A stretch of 64,000 bases of DNA from Pseudomonadota bacterium. Its GTDB lineage: Bacteria; Pseudomonadota; Gammaproteobacteria; Burkholderiales; Burkholderiaceae_E. A program made the position numbers and the translations under genes. Positions 53,658-63,052 of the stretch are shown here, piece by piece. Location: the NCBI GenBank assembly GCA_023388075.1, contig JAEWGX010000034.1, positions 1 through 64,000 on the forward strand, read 5' to 3'. A model generated the notes under the pieces. It worked only from the letters and a program-made list of their open reading frames with translations. It made no database searches and was not told the origin of the DNA. The stretch's first letter is position 1; every line of letters begins with the position of its first letter.

Positions 53658-55448
53658 TCAGAAGGTCCTAGCCTTCGGCTGGAAGGACTCGACCGTCAAC
53701 GGCTCGAGCTTGACGGGCTTGTAGGCGAGCCGGTCGCCGTCGGAATACCACAGCGTGTGCTTCATCCAGTTGGCGTCGTCGCGCTCCGGATAGTCACGGT
53801 GCGCGTGCGCGCCCCTGCTTTCCTTGCGGGCCTCGGCCGAGGCGACGGTGGCGCGCGCCACCTCCACCAGGTTGTCCAGCTCCAGTGCCTCGACCCGGGC
53901 CATGTTGAACACCTTGGATTTGTCCTTGAGGTGGACATTGCGGGAACGCTCGGCAAGGGATGCGATCTTCTCCACGCCTTCGGTGAGCAGCTCCGAGGTG
54001 CGGAAGACCCCGCAGTGCGATTGCATCTCCCGGCGGATGGCGTTGGCCACGTCCTGGGTGCGCTCGCCGCCGCTCGAGCCGTCGAGCCGGGCAAGGCGCG
54101 CGAGCGTCGCGTCGCCCGCCTCCGCCGGCAGCGGCTTGTGCGGCGCGCGGGAGAAACCCGACGCGATGATGTGCTCGCCCGCCGAGCGTCCGAAGACCAC
54201 CAGGTCCAGCAGCGAGTTGGTGCCCAGCCGGTTCGCGCCGTGAACGGACACGCAGGCGCACTCGCCGATCGCGTAGAGGCCGTTCACCGGGACGTCGTGG
54301 CCGTCGCCGCGCGGCACCACCACCTGGCCGTAGTAATTGGTGGGGACCCCGCCCATCTGGTAGTGGATGGTGGGAACCACCGGGATCGGGTCGCGGATCG
54401 GGTCGACGTTGGCGAACTTGATCGCAATCTCCCGGATGGAGGGAAGCTTGCTGATGATCTTGTCGGCGCCGAGGTGGTCGAGCTTCAACAGGACGTAGTC
54501 GCCGTCGGGGCCGCAGCCGCGGCCCTCCTTGATCTCCTGGTCCATCGAGCGCGAGACGAAGTCCCGTGGCGCCAGGTCCTTCAGCGTCGGCGCGTAGCGC
54601 TCCATGAAGCGCTCGCCGTCCTTGTTGAGCAGGATGCCGCCCTCACCGCGCACGCCTTCGGTGATCAGGACGCCGGCGTTGGCGACGCCGGTCGGGTGGA
54701 ACTGCCAGAACTCCATGTCCTCCAGCGGCAGCCCGGCGCGCGCGGCGAGCCCCAGGCCGTCGCCGGTGTTGATGTAGGCGTTGGTGGAGGCCGCGAAGAT
54801 GCGCCCGGCCCCGCCGGTCGCAAGCACGGTCACCTTGGACTCCAGCACCATCACCTCGCCGGTCTCCATCTCCAGCGCGACCACCCCCACCACGTCGCCG
54901 TCCGAGTCGCGAACCAGGTCCAGGGCCATCCACTCGACGAAGAAGCGGGTGTGCGACCGGACGTTGCGCTGGTAGAGGGTGTGCAGCAGCGCGTGGCCGG
55001 TACGGTCGGCGGCCGCGCAGGCACGCTGCACCGGCTTCTCGCCCAGGTTGGCGGTGTGGCCGCCGAACGGTCGCTGGTAGATGGTGCCGTCGGCGTTGCG
55101 ATCGAACGGCATGCCGAAGTGCTCCAGCTCGTAGACCACCTCCGGGGCGCGTCGGCACATGAACTCGATCGCATCCTGGTCGCCCAGGTAGTCCGAGCCC
55201 TTCACGGTGTCGAACATGTGCCAGTACCAGTTGTCCTCGCTCATGTTGCCGAGCGAGGCGCCGATGCCGCCCTGGGCGGCTACCGTGTGCGAGCGCGTCG
55301 GGAACACCTTCGACAGGACGGCCACGTTGTATCCGGCCTCGGCCAGTTGCAGCGAGCAACGCATTCCGGAGCCGCCGGCGCCCACGATCACCGCGTCGAA
55401 CTTGCGACGCGGTAGGTTGTTGGCCAGGTTGGTCAGCACATTTGCCAT
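53658..55448 (-). CDS. sdhA: Succinate dehydrogenase flavoprotein subunit
   Basis: A 596-residue catalytic subunit. FAD is bound at VIVGAGGSGMRCSLQLAEAG and covalently at His54 in RSHTVAAQGG. The active site includes HPTGVANAGVLITEGVRGEGG and HGANRLGTNSLLDLVVFGR. The ATG directly abuts the sdhD stop (55449), so translation is coupled. Confidence 0.97.
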   Translation of the reverse strand: MANVLTNLANNLPRRKFDAVIVGAGGSGMRCSLQLAEAGYNVAVLSKVFPTRSHTVAAQGGIGASLGNMSEDNWYWHMFDTVKGSDYLGDQDAIEFMCRRAPEVVYELEHFGMPFDRNADGTIYQRPFGGHTANLGEKPVQRACAAADRTGHALLHTLYQRNVRSHTRFFVEWMALDLVRDSDGDVVGVVALEMETGEVMVLESKVTVLATGGAGRIFAASTNAYINTGDGLGLAARAGLPLEDMEFWQFHPTGVANAGVLITEGVRGEGGILLNKDGERFMERYAPTLKDLAPRDFVSRSMDQEIKEGRGCGPDGDYVLLKLDHLGADKIISKLPSIREIAIKFANVDPIRDPIPVVPTIHYQMGGVPTNYYGQVVVPRGDGHDVPVNGLYAIGECACVSVHGANRLGTNSLLDLVVFGRSAGEHIIASGFSRAPHKPLPAEAGDATLARLARLDGSSGGERTQDVANAIRREMQSHCGVFRTSELLTEGVEKIASLAERSRNVHLKDKSKVFNMARVEALELDNLVEVARATVASAEARKESRGAHAHRDYPERDDANWMKHTLWYSDGDRLAYKPVKLEPLTVESFQPKARTF

Positions 55449-55799
55449 CTAGACTTTCCAGAGGATGATGAGCGCCCAGAATGCATAGCCGATCAGCAGC
55501 ACGATCGTCCCGATCTGCAGGGTGAGCCGCAGCCAGGTGGGCTTGATGTAGTCCATGTAGACGTTCCGCATGCCCACCCAGGAGTGGTACGCGAGCGAGA
55601 TCAGGGCGAGCAGCGTTGCCACCTTCATGAAGGGGCTCGCGAAAAGCTGGTACCAGCTCGCATAGCTCGGCTCGGGCATGGCGAACAGCCGCACCAGCAG
55701 GTACAGCGTATAGAGGGTGAGGATGATGGCGGTGATGCGTTGGGCCACCCAGTCTCGCGCTCCATAGTGGGCGCCGGTGACGATTCTGTTCGTGGTCAT
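55449..55799 (-). CDS. sdhD: Succinate dehydrogenase membrane anchor SdhD
   Basis: A 116-residue anchor with three membrane helices (about 20-40, 55-78 and 90-113). ALISLAYHSWVGMRNVYMDYIKPTWLR holds the conserved His and Tyr near the quinone site. It lies between sdhC and sdhA in the canonical order sdhC-D-A-B. Confidence 0.95.
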   Translation of the reverse strand: MTTNRIVTGAHYGARDWVAQRITAIILTLYTLYLLVRLFAMPEPSYASWYQLFASPFMKVATLLALISLAYHSWVGMRNVYMDYIKPTWLRLTLQIGTIVLLIGYAFWALIILWKV

Positions 55800-55842
55800 G
55801 CAGGAGCCTTTGCGAAGGGGCCGGCAGGCGTGCCGGAGACGG

Positions 55843-56265
55843 TCAGATCAGGCCGAAGAGCAGCAGCGCGCACACCAGCGTGACGACGACGCTCAGCCAC
55901 AGGACGATCCGCGCGGTCAGCGTGTTCTCCTCGCGCTCGTCCATCAGGTGCAGGTCGAGCCCGAAATGGCGGATGCCGGCCAGCACGTGGTGCACGAATG
56001 CCCAGATCAGGACCAGCAGCACCAGCTTGCCGGGCCAGGAGGTCACGACGCCGCGGTACCGCTCGAAGCTGATCTCCGAGGTGATGCTGTTGTGGAAAAG
56101 GTAGAGTACGAAGGGGATGCCGATCACGAACATCAGCACCCCGCTCACGCGGTGCAGCAAGGAGACCACCGCGCCGGGCGGATAGCGGTAGTTGGCGAGG
56201 TCGCCGACGCCGAGGTTGCGGAACTCCGGACGCCCGGAGCTTGTCGATCTGCCGGCCTCAGCCAT
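55843..56265 (-). CDS. sdhC: Succinate dehydrogenase cytochrome b556 subunit SdhC
   Basis: A 140-residue anchor with three helices. Family features are the N-terminal RPEFRNLGVGDLANYRYPPGAVVSLLHRVSGVLMF and the heme-ligand region WAFVHHVLAGIRHFGLDL. It is the first gene of sdhCDAB-sdhE. The 242-bp upstream gap separates it from gntR. Confidence 0.95.
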   Translation of the reverse strand: MAEAGRSTSSGRPEFRNLGVGDLANYRYPPGAVVSLLHRVSGVLMFVIGIPFVLYLFHNSITSEISFERYRGVVTSWPGKLVLLVLIWAFVHHVLAGIRHFGLDLHLMDEREENTLTARIVLWLSVVVTLVCALLLFGLI

Positions 56266-56422
56266 GCCACCTGCCTCCCATGCTGCCGGCCAAGCCGCCG
56301 GCTTCCACGCCGGCTCCTGTCGCGCCCTGTCCGGCGGCGCTCAAGGATGATCGGCTTTCGTTCGTTTGCATCAGTCGTCGCGAAACCGCGCGCGCAGATG
56401 CGCGGCGTTCCCTCCAGCCAAT

Positions 56423-56451
56423 ATTGTTACGCATTTTGGAGTGACCAACAA
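56423..56451 (-). promoter_or_regulatory. Possible sdh operon promoter
   Basis: On the minus strand TTGTTG (56451-56446), 17 bp, then AACAAT (56428-56423), the most AT-rich part of the gntR-sdhC gap. Matches to consensus are only 3 and 4 of 6. The leader to sdhC would be about 150 bases. Confidence 0.3.
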
Positions 56452-56507
56452 CGCAGTGCAGCATGACACCCGGTGCCGCGACGGCCGATCGGGCGTCTCG
56501 CAAAGGG

Positions 56508-57308
56508 TCACAGGGCGTTCGCGTAGTGATGCCGATCGGTGCGGCAGAGCCCGCGACGCAGCTCGACCGCGCGGCCGTTGAAGGTCGAGGTGACCCGTTC
56601 CACCAGCAGCAGCGGCGATCCCGGCTCGACGCCGAGGAGCTCCGCCTGCATCTCGGTCGCGGCCACGGCGCGCAACTTCTCGTCCGCATGGATCATCTTC
56701 GTGCCGAGCTCCGTCTCCAGGACAGCGTAGAGCTGGCCGGAATGGCCCTCGAGCCGCTCGCTCGTGAGCTGCCTGAACTCCTCGCCGGCGAGCCAGATGT
56801 CGTCGAGGACCACGGGTTCGTCGCCGAAGACGAGCAGCCGCCGGATGAAGAGAACCGACTCGCCGGGGCGCAGGCCGAGCGGCCGAGCCACGTCCGCAGG
56901 CGCCCGGACCCGGCGGCAATCGATGATCCGGCTGGCCGGCTGGACCGCCGGGCCTTCGTCCGGCCGCAGGCGCAGGAAGCGGAACTGCGCATGCGATTCC
57001 CGGTGCGAGCTCACGAAGGTGCCCCGGCCCTGGCGCCGCACCAGGAGCCCTTGCGCGGCGAGCGCCTCGATCGCCTTGCGAACGGTGCCCTGGCTCACGC
57101 CGTAACGGCGCGCCAGTTCGTGCTCGCCGGGGATCGCCAGCCCCGGTTGCCATTCCCCGGTTGCGATTCCCTCCAGGATGGCAGCGCCGATCTGGCGATA
57201 CAGCGGTTGGAAGCGCGGGGCTGCCGCCACGGGCGTGCCGCCGAGCGCCTGGGCGTCCTCCCGGCCGGCAGCCGGCGCCCGCGAGTCTGGACCGGGTTGC
57301 GTTCTCAC
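56508..57308 (-). CDS. GntR-family regulator with UTRA effector domain (HutC subfamily)
   Basis: 266 residues. The winged helix (about residues 32-100) has PLYRQIGAAILEGIATGEWQPGLAIPGEHELARRYGVSQGTVRKAIEAL and ends GRGTFV; the UTRA ligand domain covers about 110-260. I start at GTG 57308, 5 bp after GGAG; GTG 57314 sits on top of that element. Its location between sdh and mdh is conserved in Burkholderiales and suggests control of TCA genes. A perfect palindrome lies 20 bp upstream. Confidence 0.9.
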   Translation of the reverse strand: MRTQPGPDSRAPAAGREDAQALGGTPVAAAPRFQPLYRQIGAAILEGIATGEWQPGLAIPGEHELARRYGVSQGTVRKAIEALAAQGLLVRRQGRGTFVSSHRESHAQFRFLRLRPDEGPAVQPASRIIDCRRVRAPADVARPLGLRPGESVLFIRRLLVFGDEPVVLDDIWLAGEEFRQLTSERLEGHSGQLYAVLETELGTKMIHADEKLRAVAATEMQAELLGVEPGSPLLLVERVTSTFNGRAVELRRGLCRTDRHHYANAL

Positions 57309-57327
57309 TGACACTCCAGCTCAGATG

Positions 57328-57339
57328 TCTTATATAAGA
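57328..57339. promoter_or_regulatory. Perfect 12-bp palindrome, probable operator of the GntR regulator
   Basis: TCTTATATAAGA is its own reverse complement and is the most AT-rich element in the gntR-mdh gap. It is 20 bp from the gntR start and about 190 bp from mdh, just upstream of a TTGACG hexamer. I noticed no second copy in the window. Binding by the adjacent GntR protein is inference from position and symmetry. Confidence 0.65.
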
Positions 57340-57351
57340 TAGCTTAGCAGT

Positions 57352-57381
57352 TTGACGAAGATCGTGCCAGCGCCGTACCAT
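57352..57381 (+). promoter_or_regulatory. Possible mdh promoter
   Basis: TTGACG (57352-57357), 18 bp, TACCAT (57376-57381). The -35 matches 5 of 6 and the -10 4 of 6. It lies just downstream of the GntR palindrome, and would leave a leader of about 145 bases before mdh. Confidence 0.45.
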
Positions 57382-57532
57382 TCGGGGGCGCCGGCGCGAC
57401 GCGGCCAGGGCATGCGTCGGCCTCCAAGGCGCCCCGTGCCGGCCCCCGCGCCCTCCGGATCGCATCGGGATTTCCTCAATTCGCTTGTCACTCAATCCGC
57501 TTGCCAAGCAGCACCCGCCAGGAACCACATCC

Positions 57533-58513
57533 ATGAAAGCTCCCAAACGCGTAGCGGTCACCGGCGCAGCCGGTCAGATCGGCTATTCCCTCCTGTTTCG
57601 CATCGCCAGCGGCGACATGCTGGGGAAGGATCAGCCGGTCATCCTCCAGTTGCTGGACATCACCCCGGCCTTGCCGGCGGTCAAGGGCGTCGTCATGGAA
57701 CTGGACGATTGCGCCTTCCCGCTGCTCGCGGGGGTGACGGTGACCGACGATCCCGCCGTCGCGTTCAAGGATGCCGACTACGCGCTTCTCGTCGGTGCAC
57801 GGCCGCGCAGCAAGGGCATGGAGCGCAAGGACCTGCTCGAAGCCAACGGCGCGATCTTCACGGTGCAGGGCAAGGCGTTGAACGACCACGCCAAGCGCGA
57901 CTGCAAGATCCTGGTGGTCGGCAACCCGGCCAACACGAACGCCTACATCGCGATGAAGTCCGCGCCGGACCTGCCGCGGCGCAACTTCACCGCGATGCTC
58001 CGGCTCGACCACAACCGCGCCCTCTCGCAGCTCGCGGCCAAGGCCGGCAAGCCGGTGGATTCGATCGAGAAGCTGGTCGTCTGGGGCAACCACTCGCCCA
58101 CCATGTATCCGGATTTCCGCTTCGCCACCGCCGGCGGCGAGCCGCTCAAGCAGCTGATCCCGGACGACGCCTGGAATCGCGACGTGTTCATCCCGACGGT
58201 GGGCAAGCGCGGCGCGGCCATCATCGAGGCGCGCGGGCTGTCCTCGGCCGCTTCCGCGGCCAATGCCGCGATCGACCACATGCGCGACTGGGCGCTCGGC
58301 ACCAACGGCCGCTGGGTGACCATGGGCATTCCGTCGGACGGTGACTACGGCATTCCGCAGGATGTCATCTACGGCTTCCCGGTCACCTGCTCGGGTGGGC
58401 AGTACGAGCTGGTGAAGGGGCTCGAGATCGACGACTTCAGCCGCGAGCGCATGAAGGCGACGCTGGACGAGCTGCTCGCGGAGCGCGACGGCGTCAAGCA
58501 CCTGGTCGGCTGA
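57533..58513 (+). CDS. mdh: Malate dehydrogenase
   Basis: A 326-residue NAD-dependent enzyme oxidising malate to oxaloacetate. The NAD site is VTGAAGQIGYSLLFRIASGDMLG, a substrate arginine lies in GARPRSKGMERKDLL, and the catalytic His187 in VVWGNHSPTMYPDF. ATG 57533 has AGGA upstream; the frame extends to 57485 but lacks family sequence there. It is of the cytosolic-type group usual in Betaproteobacteria. Confidence 0.97.
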   Translation: MKAPKRVAVTGAAGQIGYSLLFRIASGDMLGKDQPVILQLLDITPALPAVKGVVMELDDCAFPLLAGVTVTDDPAVAFKDADYALLVGARPRSKGMERKDLLEANGAIFTVQGKALNDHAKRDCKILVVGNPANTNAYIAMKSAPDLPRRNFTAMLRLDHNRALSQLAAKAGKPVDSIEKLVVWGNHSPTMYPDFRFATAGGEPLKQLIPDDAWNRDVFIPTVGKRGAAIIEARGLSSAASAANAAIDHMRDWALGTNGRWVTMGIPSDGDYGIPQDVIYGFPVTCSGGQYELVKGLEIDDFSRERMKATLDELLAERDGVKHLVG

Positions 58514-58591
58514 AGCCCGGGCAGCGGGCCGGCGGCGGCGCCACGGCGCCGTCCCCGGCAGTCGCGGCATCGCAATCAACAAGGAGTTCGA

Positions 58592-59467
58592 ATGAGTGCG
58601 GGAGAACGGTTCAGGCAGGCGCTGCGCGACGAGTCGCCCCTGCAGATCCCGGGTACGATCAATGCGAACCATGCGTTGCTCGCGAAGCAGGCGGGCTACC
58701 GCGCGATCTATCTCTCGGGCGGCGGCGTGGCCGCGGGCTCGCTGGGGATGCCGGACCTGGGCATCAGCAACCTCGACGATGTCCTGGTGGACGTGCGGCG
58801 TATCACGGATGTCTGCGACGTGCCGCTGCTGGTGGATGTCGACACCGGCTTCGGCTCTTCCGCCTTCAACGTGGCACGCACCACCCGCAGCCTGATCAAG
58901 GCCGGTGCCGCGGCCATGCACATCGAGGACCAGGTGGGAGCCAAGCGTTGTGGTCACCGGCCGAACAAGGAGATCGTCTCCCGGGACGAGATGGTCGATC
59001 GGATCAAGGCCGCGGTCGACGCCAGGACGGATCCGGGCTTCGTCATCATGGCCCGAACCGACGCCCTGGCCGTTGAAGGACTCGATTCAGCCGTTGATCG
59101 CGCGGTGGCCTGCGTCGAAGCAGGCGCCGATATGATATTTCCCGAAGCGATCACCGATCTGGCGATGTACCGAAAGGTCGCGGAAGCGGTCAGGGTCCCG
59201 ATCCTGGCCAACATCACCGAGTTCGGACAGACCCCCCTGTTCACGGTGGATCAGCTTCGAAGTGTCGGGGTCGCGATGGTTCTCTACCCGCTGTCCGCGT
59301 TCCGTGCCATGAACAAGGCCGCCCAGACCGTCTACGAATCGCTGCGCAAGAACGGCACCCAGTCTGACGTCGTCCCGATGATGCAGACCCGTGCCGAGCT
59401 TTACGACGCGATCGGGTACTGGGAATACGAACGCAAGCTCGACGCGCTCTTTTCGCAACAGAAGTAG
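58592..59467 (+). CDS. prpB: Methylisocitrate lyase PrpB
   Basis: A 291-residue enzyme cleaving 2-methylisocitrate to pyruvate and succinate, the last step of the methylcitrate cycle. The active-site motif is KRCGH with Cys120. Metal-binding and substrate segments are LVDVDTGFGSSAFNV, ARTDALAVEGLD and ITEFGQTPLF. AAGGAG lies 5 bp before the ATG. It is about 80 bp after mdh and probably shares its transcript. Confidence 0.96.
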   Translation: MSAGERFRQALRDESPLQIPGTINANHALLAKQAGYRAIYLSGGGVAAGSLGMPDLGISNLDDVLVDVRRITDVCDVPLLVDVDTGFGSSAFNVARTTRSLIKAGAAAMHIEDQVGAKRCGHRPNKEIVSRDEMVDRIKAAVDARTDPGFVIMARTDALAVEGLDSAVDRAVACVEAGADMIFPEAITDLAMYRKVAEAVRVPILANITEFGQTPLFTVDQLRSVGVAMVLYPLSAFRAMNKAAQTVYESLRKNGTQSDVVPMMQTRAELYDAIGYWEYERKLDALFSQQK

Positions 59468-59499
59468 CGCGCCGAATCACAGCCCGAGGAGAATCACGA

Positions 59500-60720
59500 A
59501 TGCCGACACCCCGTCGCAGCGCCACCCCGAAGACCTTGCCTCAGTCCGCCTCCAAGGCGGCGCCGGGAACCGCCGGTGCCGCTGCCGGCTTCAAGCCGAA
59601 GAAGTCCGTCGCCCTGTCCGGCGTGGCCGCCGGCAACACGGCCCTGTGCACCGTCGGGAAGACCGGGAACGACCTGCACTACCGCGGCTACGACATCCTG
59701 GACATCGCCGAGCGTACCGAGTTCGAGGAGGTGGCCTACCTGCTGGTGCATGGCAAGCTCCCGAACCGTGCCGAGCTGGCCGGCTACCGCAACAAGCTGC
59801 GCGCGATGCGGGGCCTGCCCGCGGCGGTCCGCACCGCCCTCGAGGCCCTGCCCGCCGCCGCGCACCCCATGGACGTGATGCGCACCGGCGTCTCCGCCCT
59901 GGGCTGCCAGTTGCCGGAGGCGCCCGACCACAACGCGGCAGGCGCTCGCGACATCGCCGACCGGCTGATGGCGAGCCTCGGCTCGATGCTGCTCTACTGG
60001 TATCACTACAGCCACAACGGCAACCGCATCGTGGTGGAGTCCGAGGAGGAGTCGATCGCCGGCCACTTCCTGCACCTGCTCCACGGCCGTCGGCCCTCGG
60101 CCGAATGGACGCGGGCGATGAACACCTCGCTCAACCTCTACGCCGAGCACGAGTTCAACGCATCCACCTTCACCGCGCGCGTCATCGCCGGCACCGGCTC
60201 GGACATGTACTCGGCGATCACCGGCGCGATCGGCGCGCTGCGCGGGCCGAAGCACGGCGGTGCCAACGAGGTGGCGTTCGACATCCAGCAGCGCTATGAG
60301 GACCCCGACGAGGCCGAGGCGGACATCCGCCGCCGCGTGGAGAGCAAGGAAGTCATCATCGGCTTCGGGCACCCCGTGTACACCGTGAGCGACCCGCGCA
60401 ACCGCGTGATCAAGGACGTCGCCAAGCGGCTGTCGCGTGCGGCCGACGACATGCAGATGTACGCGATAGCCGAGCGCATCGAGAAGGTGATGTGGGACAT
60501 CAAGAAGATGTTCCCCAACCTCGACTGGTTCTCCGCGGTGAGCTACCACGCCATGGGCGTGCCGACCGCCATGTTCACGCCGCTCTTCGTGATCGCGCGC
60601 ACCTCCGGCTGGGCGGCGCACGTGCTGGAGCAGCGTGTGGACAACAAGATCATCCGCCCGAGCGCCAACTACGTCGGGCCGGAAGACCGCAAGTTCGTTC
60701 CCCTCAAGGACCGCAAATGA
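59500..60720 (+). CDS. prpC: 2-methylcitrate synthase PrpC
   Basis: A 406-residue citrate-synthase-family enzyme condensing propionyl-CoA and oxaloacetate. Catalytic residues are His252 (PKHGGANE), His291 (GFGHPVYTVSDPRN) and Asp342 (NLDWFSA). The PrpC-type features are VALSGVAAGNTALCTVGKTGNDLHYRGYDI and DNKIIRPSANYVGPE. The first 35 residues are a Lys/Ala/Pro-rich extension. It follows prpB by 32 bp. Confidence 0.96.
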   Translation: MPTPRRSATPKTLPQSASKAAPGTAGAAAGFKPKKSVALSGVAAGNTALCTVGKTGNDLHYRGYDILDIAERTEFEEVAYLLVHGKLPNRAELAGYRNKLRAMRGLPAAVRTALEALPAAAHPMDVMRTGVSALGCQLPEAPDHNAAGARDIADRLMASLGSMLLYWYHYSHNGNRIVVESEEESIAGHFLHLLHGRRPSAEWTRAMNTSLNLYAEHEFNASTFTARVIAGTGSDMYSAITGAIGALRGPKHGGANEVAFDIQQRYEDPDEAEADIRRRVESKEVIIGFGHPVYTVSDPRNRVIKDVAKRLSRAADDMQMYAIAERIEKVMWDIKKMFPNLDWFSAVSYHAMGVPTAMFTPLFVIARTSGWAAHVLEQRVDNKIIRPSANYVGPEDRKFVPLKDRK

Positions 60721-60818
60721 GCCCGAAGGATGCTCCTGCGGTGCCTGGGTTGCCGTTTGTGTCCCAGTCCATCCCGGTCGCCGGCATCGGCAAGCCGGTC
60801 ACCCAAGGAGTATCCGCC

Positions 60819-61442
60819 ATGTTCCCCAGCTTCACCGGTTTGCGTCTGCCCGCCCGGTTTCCGGGTGCTACGCTTTTCGCCAGCCTCGCCGTGTTTGCCA
60901 TGGCGGGGGTTGTCGAGCCGCAGGCCCTCGCGGCCGAGCCGGCGGCCAAGCCCAAGCAGTCGTCGGCCAAGGCCGCGAGCGCCAAGCCCGTGAAGCCCAA
61001 GGCAGACGCCAAGGCCACCACCGTCAAGACGGCGGCGGCGCGCTCGTCGTCCCGTACCCGGAAGGCGCAGGACCTCGTTCCCGCCCCCGCGCCCGACGTC
61101 GAGGTCGCGGCCGCCGACGAGCAGCAGCTTCGCGCGGCCCGCTCGATCCACATGGGCGAAAGCGACTGCGAGTTCGACCAGAAGATCTCGATCAAGCCGA
61201 GCGCGCGCCACCCCGGCTACGTCGACCTGAGCTTCGATCGCAAGACCTACGTCATGAAGCCCATGATCACCTCGACCGGCGCCCTGCGCCTCGAGGACGT
61301 GCAGAAGGAGGCGCTGCTGATCCAGATCGCCAACAAGACCATGGTGATGAACCAGAAGACCGGCCAGCGGCTGGTCGACAACTGCGTGCATGCCGCCCAG
61401 CGCACCGTGGTCGTGGATTCGGGGCCGTCGCTGCTGAAGTGA
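60819..61442 (+). CDS. Conserved secreted protein between prpC and prpD (unknown function)
   Basis: 207 residues. ATG 60819 has AAGGAG 8 bp upstream and gives a signal peptide (hydrophobic stretch ending ALAAEP, about residue 40). An ATG at 60717 overlapping the prpC stop is in frame but adds a non-signal leader. A Lys/Ala-rich linker (about 45-90) resembles cell-wall-associated linkers. The C-terminal domain (about 105-200) contains CEFDQKISIKPSA, GYVDLSFDRKTYVMKP and DNCVHAAQ, with two cysteines that could pair. Similar proteins occur in Burkholderiales. No function can be assigned. Confidence 0.7.
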   Translation: MFPSFTGLRLPARFPGATLFASLAVFAMAGVVEPQALAAEPAAKPKQSSAKAASAKPVKPKADAKATTVKTAAARSSSRTRKAQDLVPAPAPDVEVAAADEQQLRAARSIHMGESDCEFDQKISIKPSARHPGYVDLSFDRKTYVMKPMITSTGALRLEDVQKEALLIQIANKTMVMNQKTGQRLVDNCVHAAQRTVVVDSGPSLLK

Positions 61443-61453
61443 GATGGCCGGCA

Positions 61454-61477
61454 GGCCTGCGGGGGTGTGCGCAGGCC
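61454..61477. terminator. Hairpin after the secreted-protein gene, upstream of prpD
   Basis: GGCCTGCG and CGCAGGCC form a perfect 8-bp stem around an 8-base G-rich loop, 12 bp after the stop at 61442. No T run follows, so it may be an inefficient terminator or an mRNA-processing structure. The remaining gap to prpD contains only its GGGAGAA ribosome-binding site. Confidence 0.4.
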
Positions 61478-61586
61478 GATGAGCGAGAAGTCCGCACCCG
61501 AAGAACGATGATCGCGGCGGGACCGGATACGGTCGACGCCGCGACGCATTTGTAACGACTACACGAAAGACGGGAGAATCCAGAGA

Positions 61587-63038
61587 ATGTCCAGCCACGT
61601 TTCCAATGTCCGCCCGAAGCCGGACCAGGTGCTGGTCGACATCGTCGACTACGTCCTCAAGTACAAGGTCAAGAGCTCGCTTGCCTACGAGACGGCACGC
61701 AACTGCCTGATCGACACCCTCGGCTGCGGCCTGGAGGCACTGGACTACCCCGCCTGCACCAAGCTGCTCGGCCCGATCGTCCACGGCACGGTGGTGCCCC
61801 ATGGCGCCAAGGTCCCCGGCACTCAGTTCCAGCTCGACCCGGTCCAGGCGGCATTCAACATCGGAACGATGATCCGCTGGCTGGACTTCAACGACACCTG
61901 GCTCGCGGCCGAATGGGGACACCCCTCGGACAACCTCGGGGGCATCCTGGCCACCGCGGACTGGCTGAGCCGCAATGCGGTAGCCGCCGGGCGAAAGCCG
62001 CTCTCCATGCGCGACGTGCTGACCGCGATGATCAAGGCGCACGAGATCCAGGGCTGCATCGCGTTGGAGAACTCGTTCAACCGGGTGGGGCTGGACCACG
62101 TCGTGCTGGTCAAGGTCGCCTCCACCGCGGTGGTCGCCGGAATGCTCGGGCTCGATCGTGACGAGATCGTCAACGCGGTTTCGCTCGCGTGGGTGGACGG
62201 CCAGGCGTTGCGCACCTACCGCCATGCGCCCAACACCGGCTCGCGCAAGTCGTGGGCCGCGGGCGACGCCACCGCCCGCGCGGTGCGCCTCGCGCTCATC
62301 GCGAAGACCGGCGAGATGGGCTATCCCTCGGTGCTGACCGCGAAGACCTGGGGCTTCTACGACGTACTCTTCAAGGGCAAGCCGTTCGAGTTCCAGCGGC
62401 CCTACGGCAGCTACGTGATGGAGAACGTGCTCTTCAAGATCTCCTTTCCGGCGGAGTTCCATTCGCAGACGGCGGTGGAAGGGGCGATGCAGATCCACGA
62501 GCAGATGAGGAAGCTCGGCAAGACCAGCGAGGACATCCGGCGCATCGCCATCCGCACCCACGAGGCGTGTATCCGGATCATCGACAAGAAGGGGCCGCTG
62601 TCCAATCCGGCGGACCGGGATCACTGCATCCAGTACATGGTGGCGGTGCCGATCATCTTCGGCCGGCTCACCGCCCAGGACTACGAGGACGAGGTGGCCG
62701 CGGATCCGCGCATCGATCGCCTGCGCGACAAGATCGTCTGCGTCGAGGACAAGCGCTTCACGGCGGACTACCACGACCCGAAGAAGCGCTCGATCGCGAA
62801 CGCTCTTACGGTGGAGTTCAACGACGGCAGGAAGCTCGACGAAGTGGTGGTCGAGTATCCCATCGGTCACAAGCGCCGGCGCAAGGAAGGCATCCCGCTG
62901 CTCGAGGCCAAGTTCCGCACGAACCTCGCGCGGCGCTTCCCGGCGAAGCAGCAGGACGCCATCCTCGAAGTCTCGCTGGACCAGCAGGCCCTGGAAGCCA
63001 TGCCGGTCCACGAGTACGTGGACCTCTACGTCATCTGA
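61587..63038 (+). CDS. prpD: 2-methylcitrate dehydratase PrpD
   Basis: A 483-residue MmgE/PrpD-family enzyme that dehydrates 2-methylcitrate to methylaconitate. Family blocks are ARNCLIDTLGCGLEAL, FNIGTMIRWLDFNDTWLAAEWGHPSDNLGGIL, AGDATARAVRLALIAKTGEMGYPSVLTA and PAEFHSQTAVEGAM. The length equals E. coli PrpD (483). Its presence means the cluster uses PrpD rather than the AcnD/PrpF pair common in Betaproteobacteria. Confidence 0.96.
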   Translation: MSSHVSNVRPKPDQVLVDIVDYVLKYKVKSSLAYETARNCLIDTLGCGLEALDYPACTKLLGPIVHGTVVPHGAKVPGTQFQLDPVQAAFNIGTMIRWLDFNDTWLAAEWGHPSDNLGGILATADWLSRNAVAAGRKPLSMRDVLTAMIKAHEIQGCIALENSFNRVGLDHVVLVKVASTAVVAGMLGLDRDEIVNAVSLAWVDGQALRTYRHAPNTGSRKSWAAGDATARAVRLALIAKTGEMGYPSVLTAKTWGFYDVLFKGKPFEFQRPYGSYVMENVLFKISFPAEFHSQTAVEGAMQIHEQMRKLGKTSEDIRRIAIRTHEACIRIIDKKGPLSNPADRDHCIQYMVAVPIIFGRLTAQDYEDEVAADPRIDRLRDKIVCVEDKRFTADYHDPKKRSIANALTVEFNDGRKLDEVVVEYPIGHKRRRKEGIPLLEAKFRTNLARRFPAKQQDAILEVSLDQQALEAMPVHEYVDLYVI

Positions 63039-63052
63039 GTCGCCGACGATCC

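Noticed and set aside
59500..60720. Second copy of the TCA citrate synthase
   Set aside because: Sequence around HPVYTVSDPRN and the location next to prpB and prpD identify it as 2-methylcitrate synthase.
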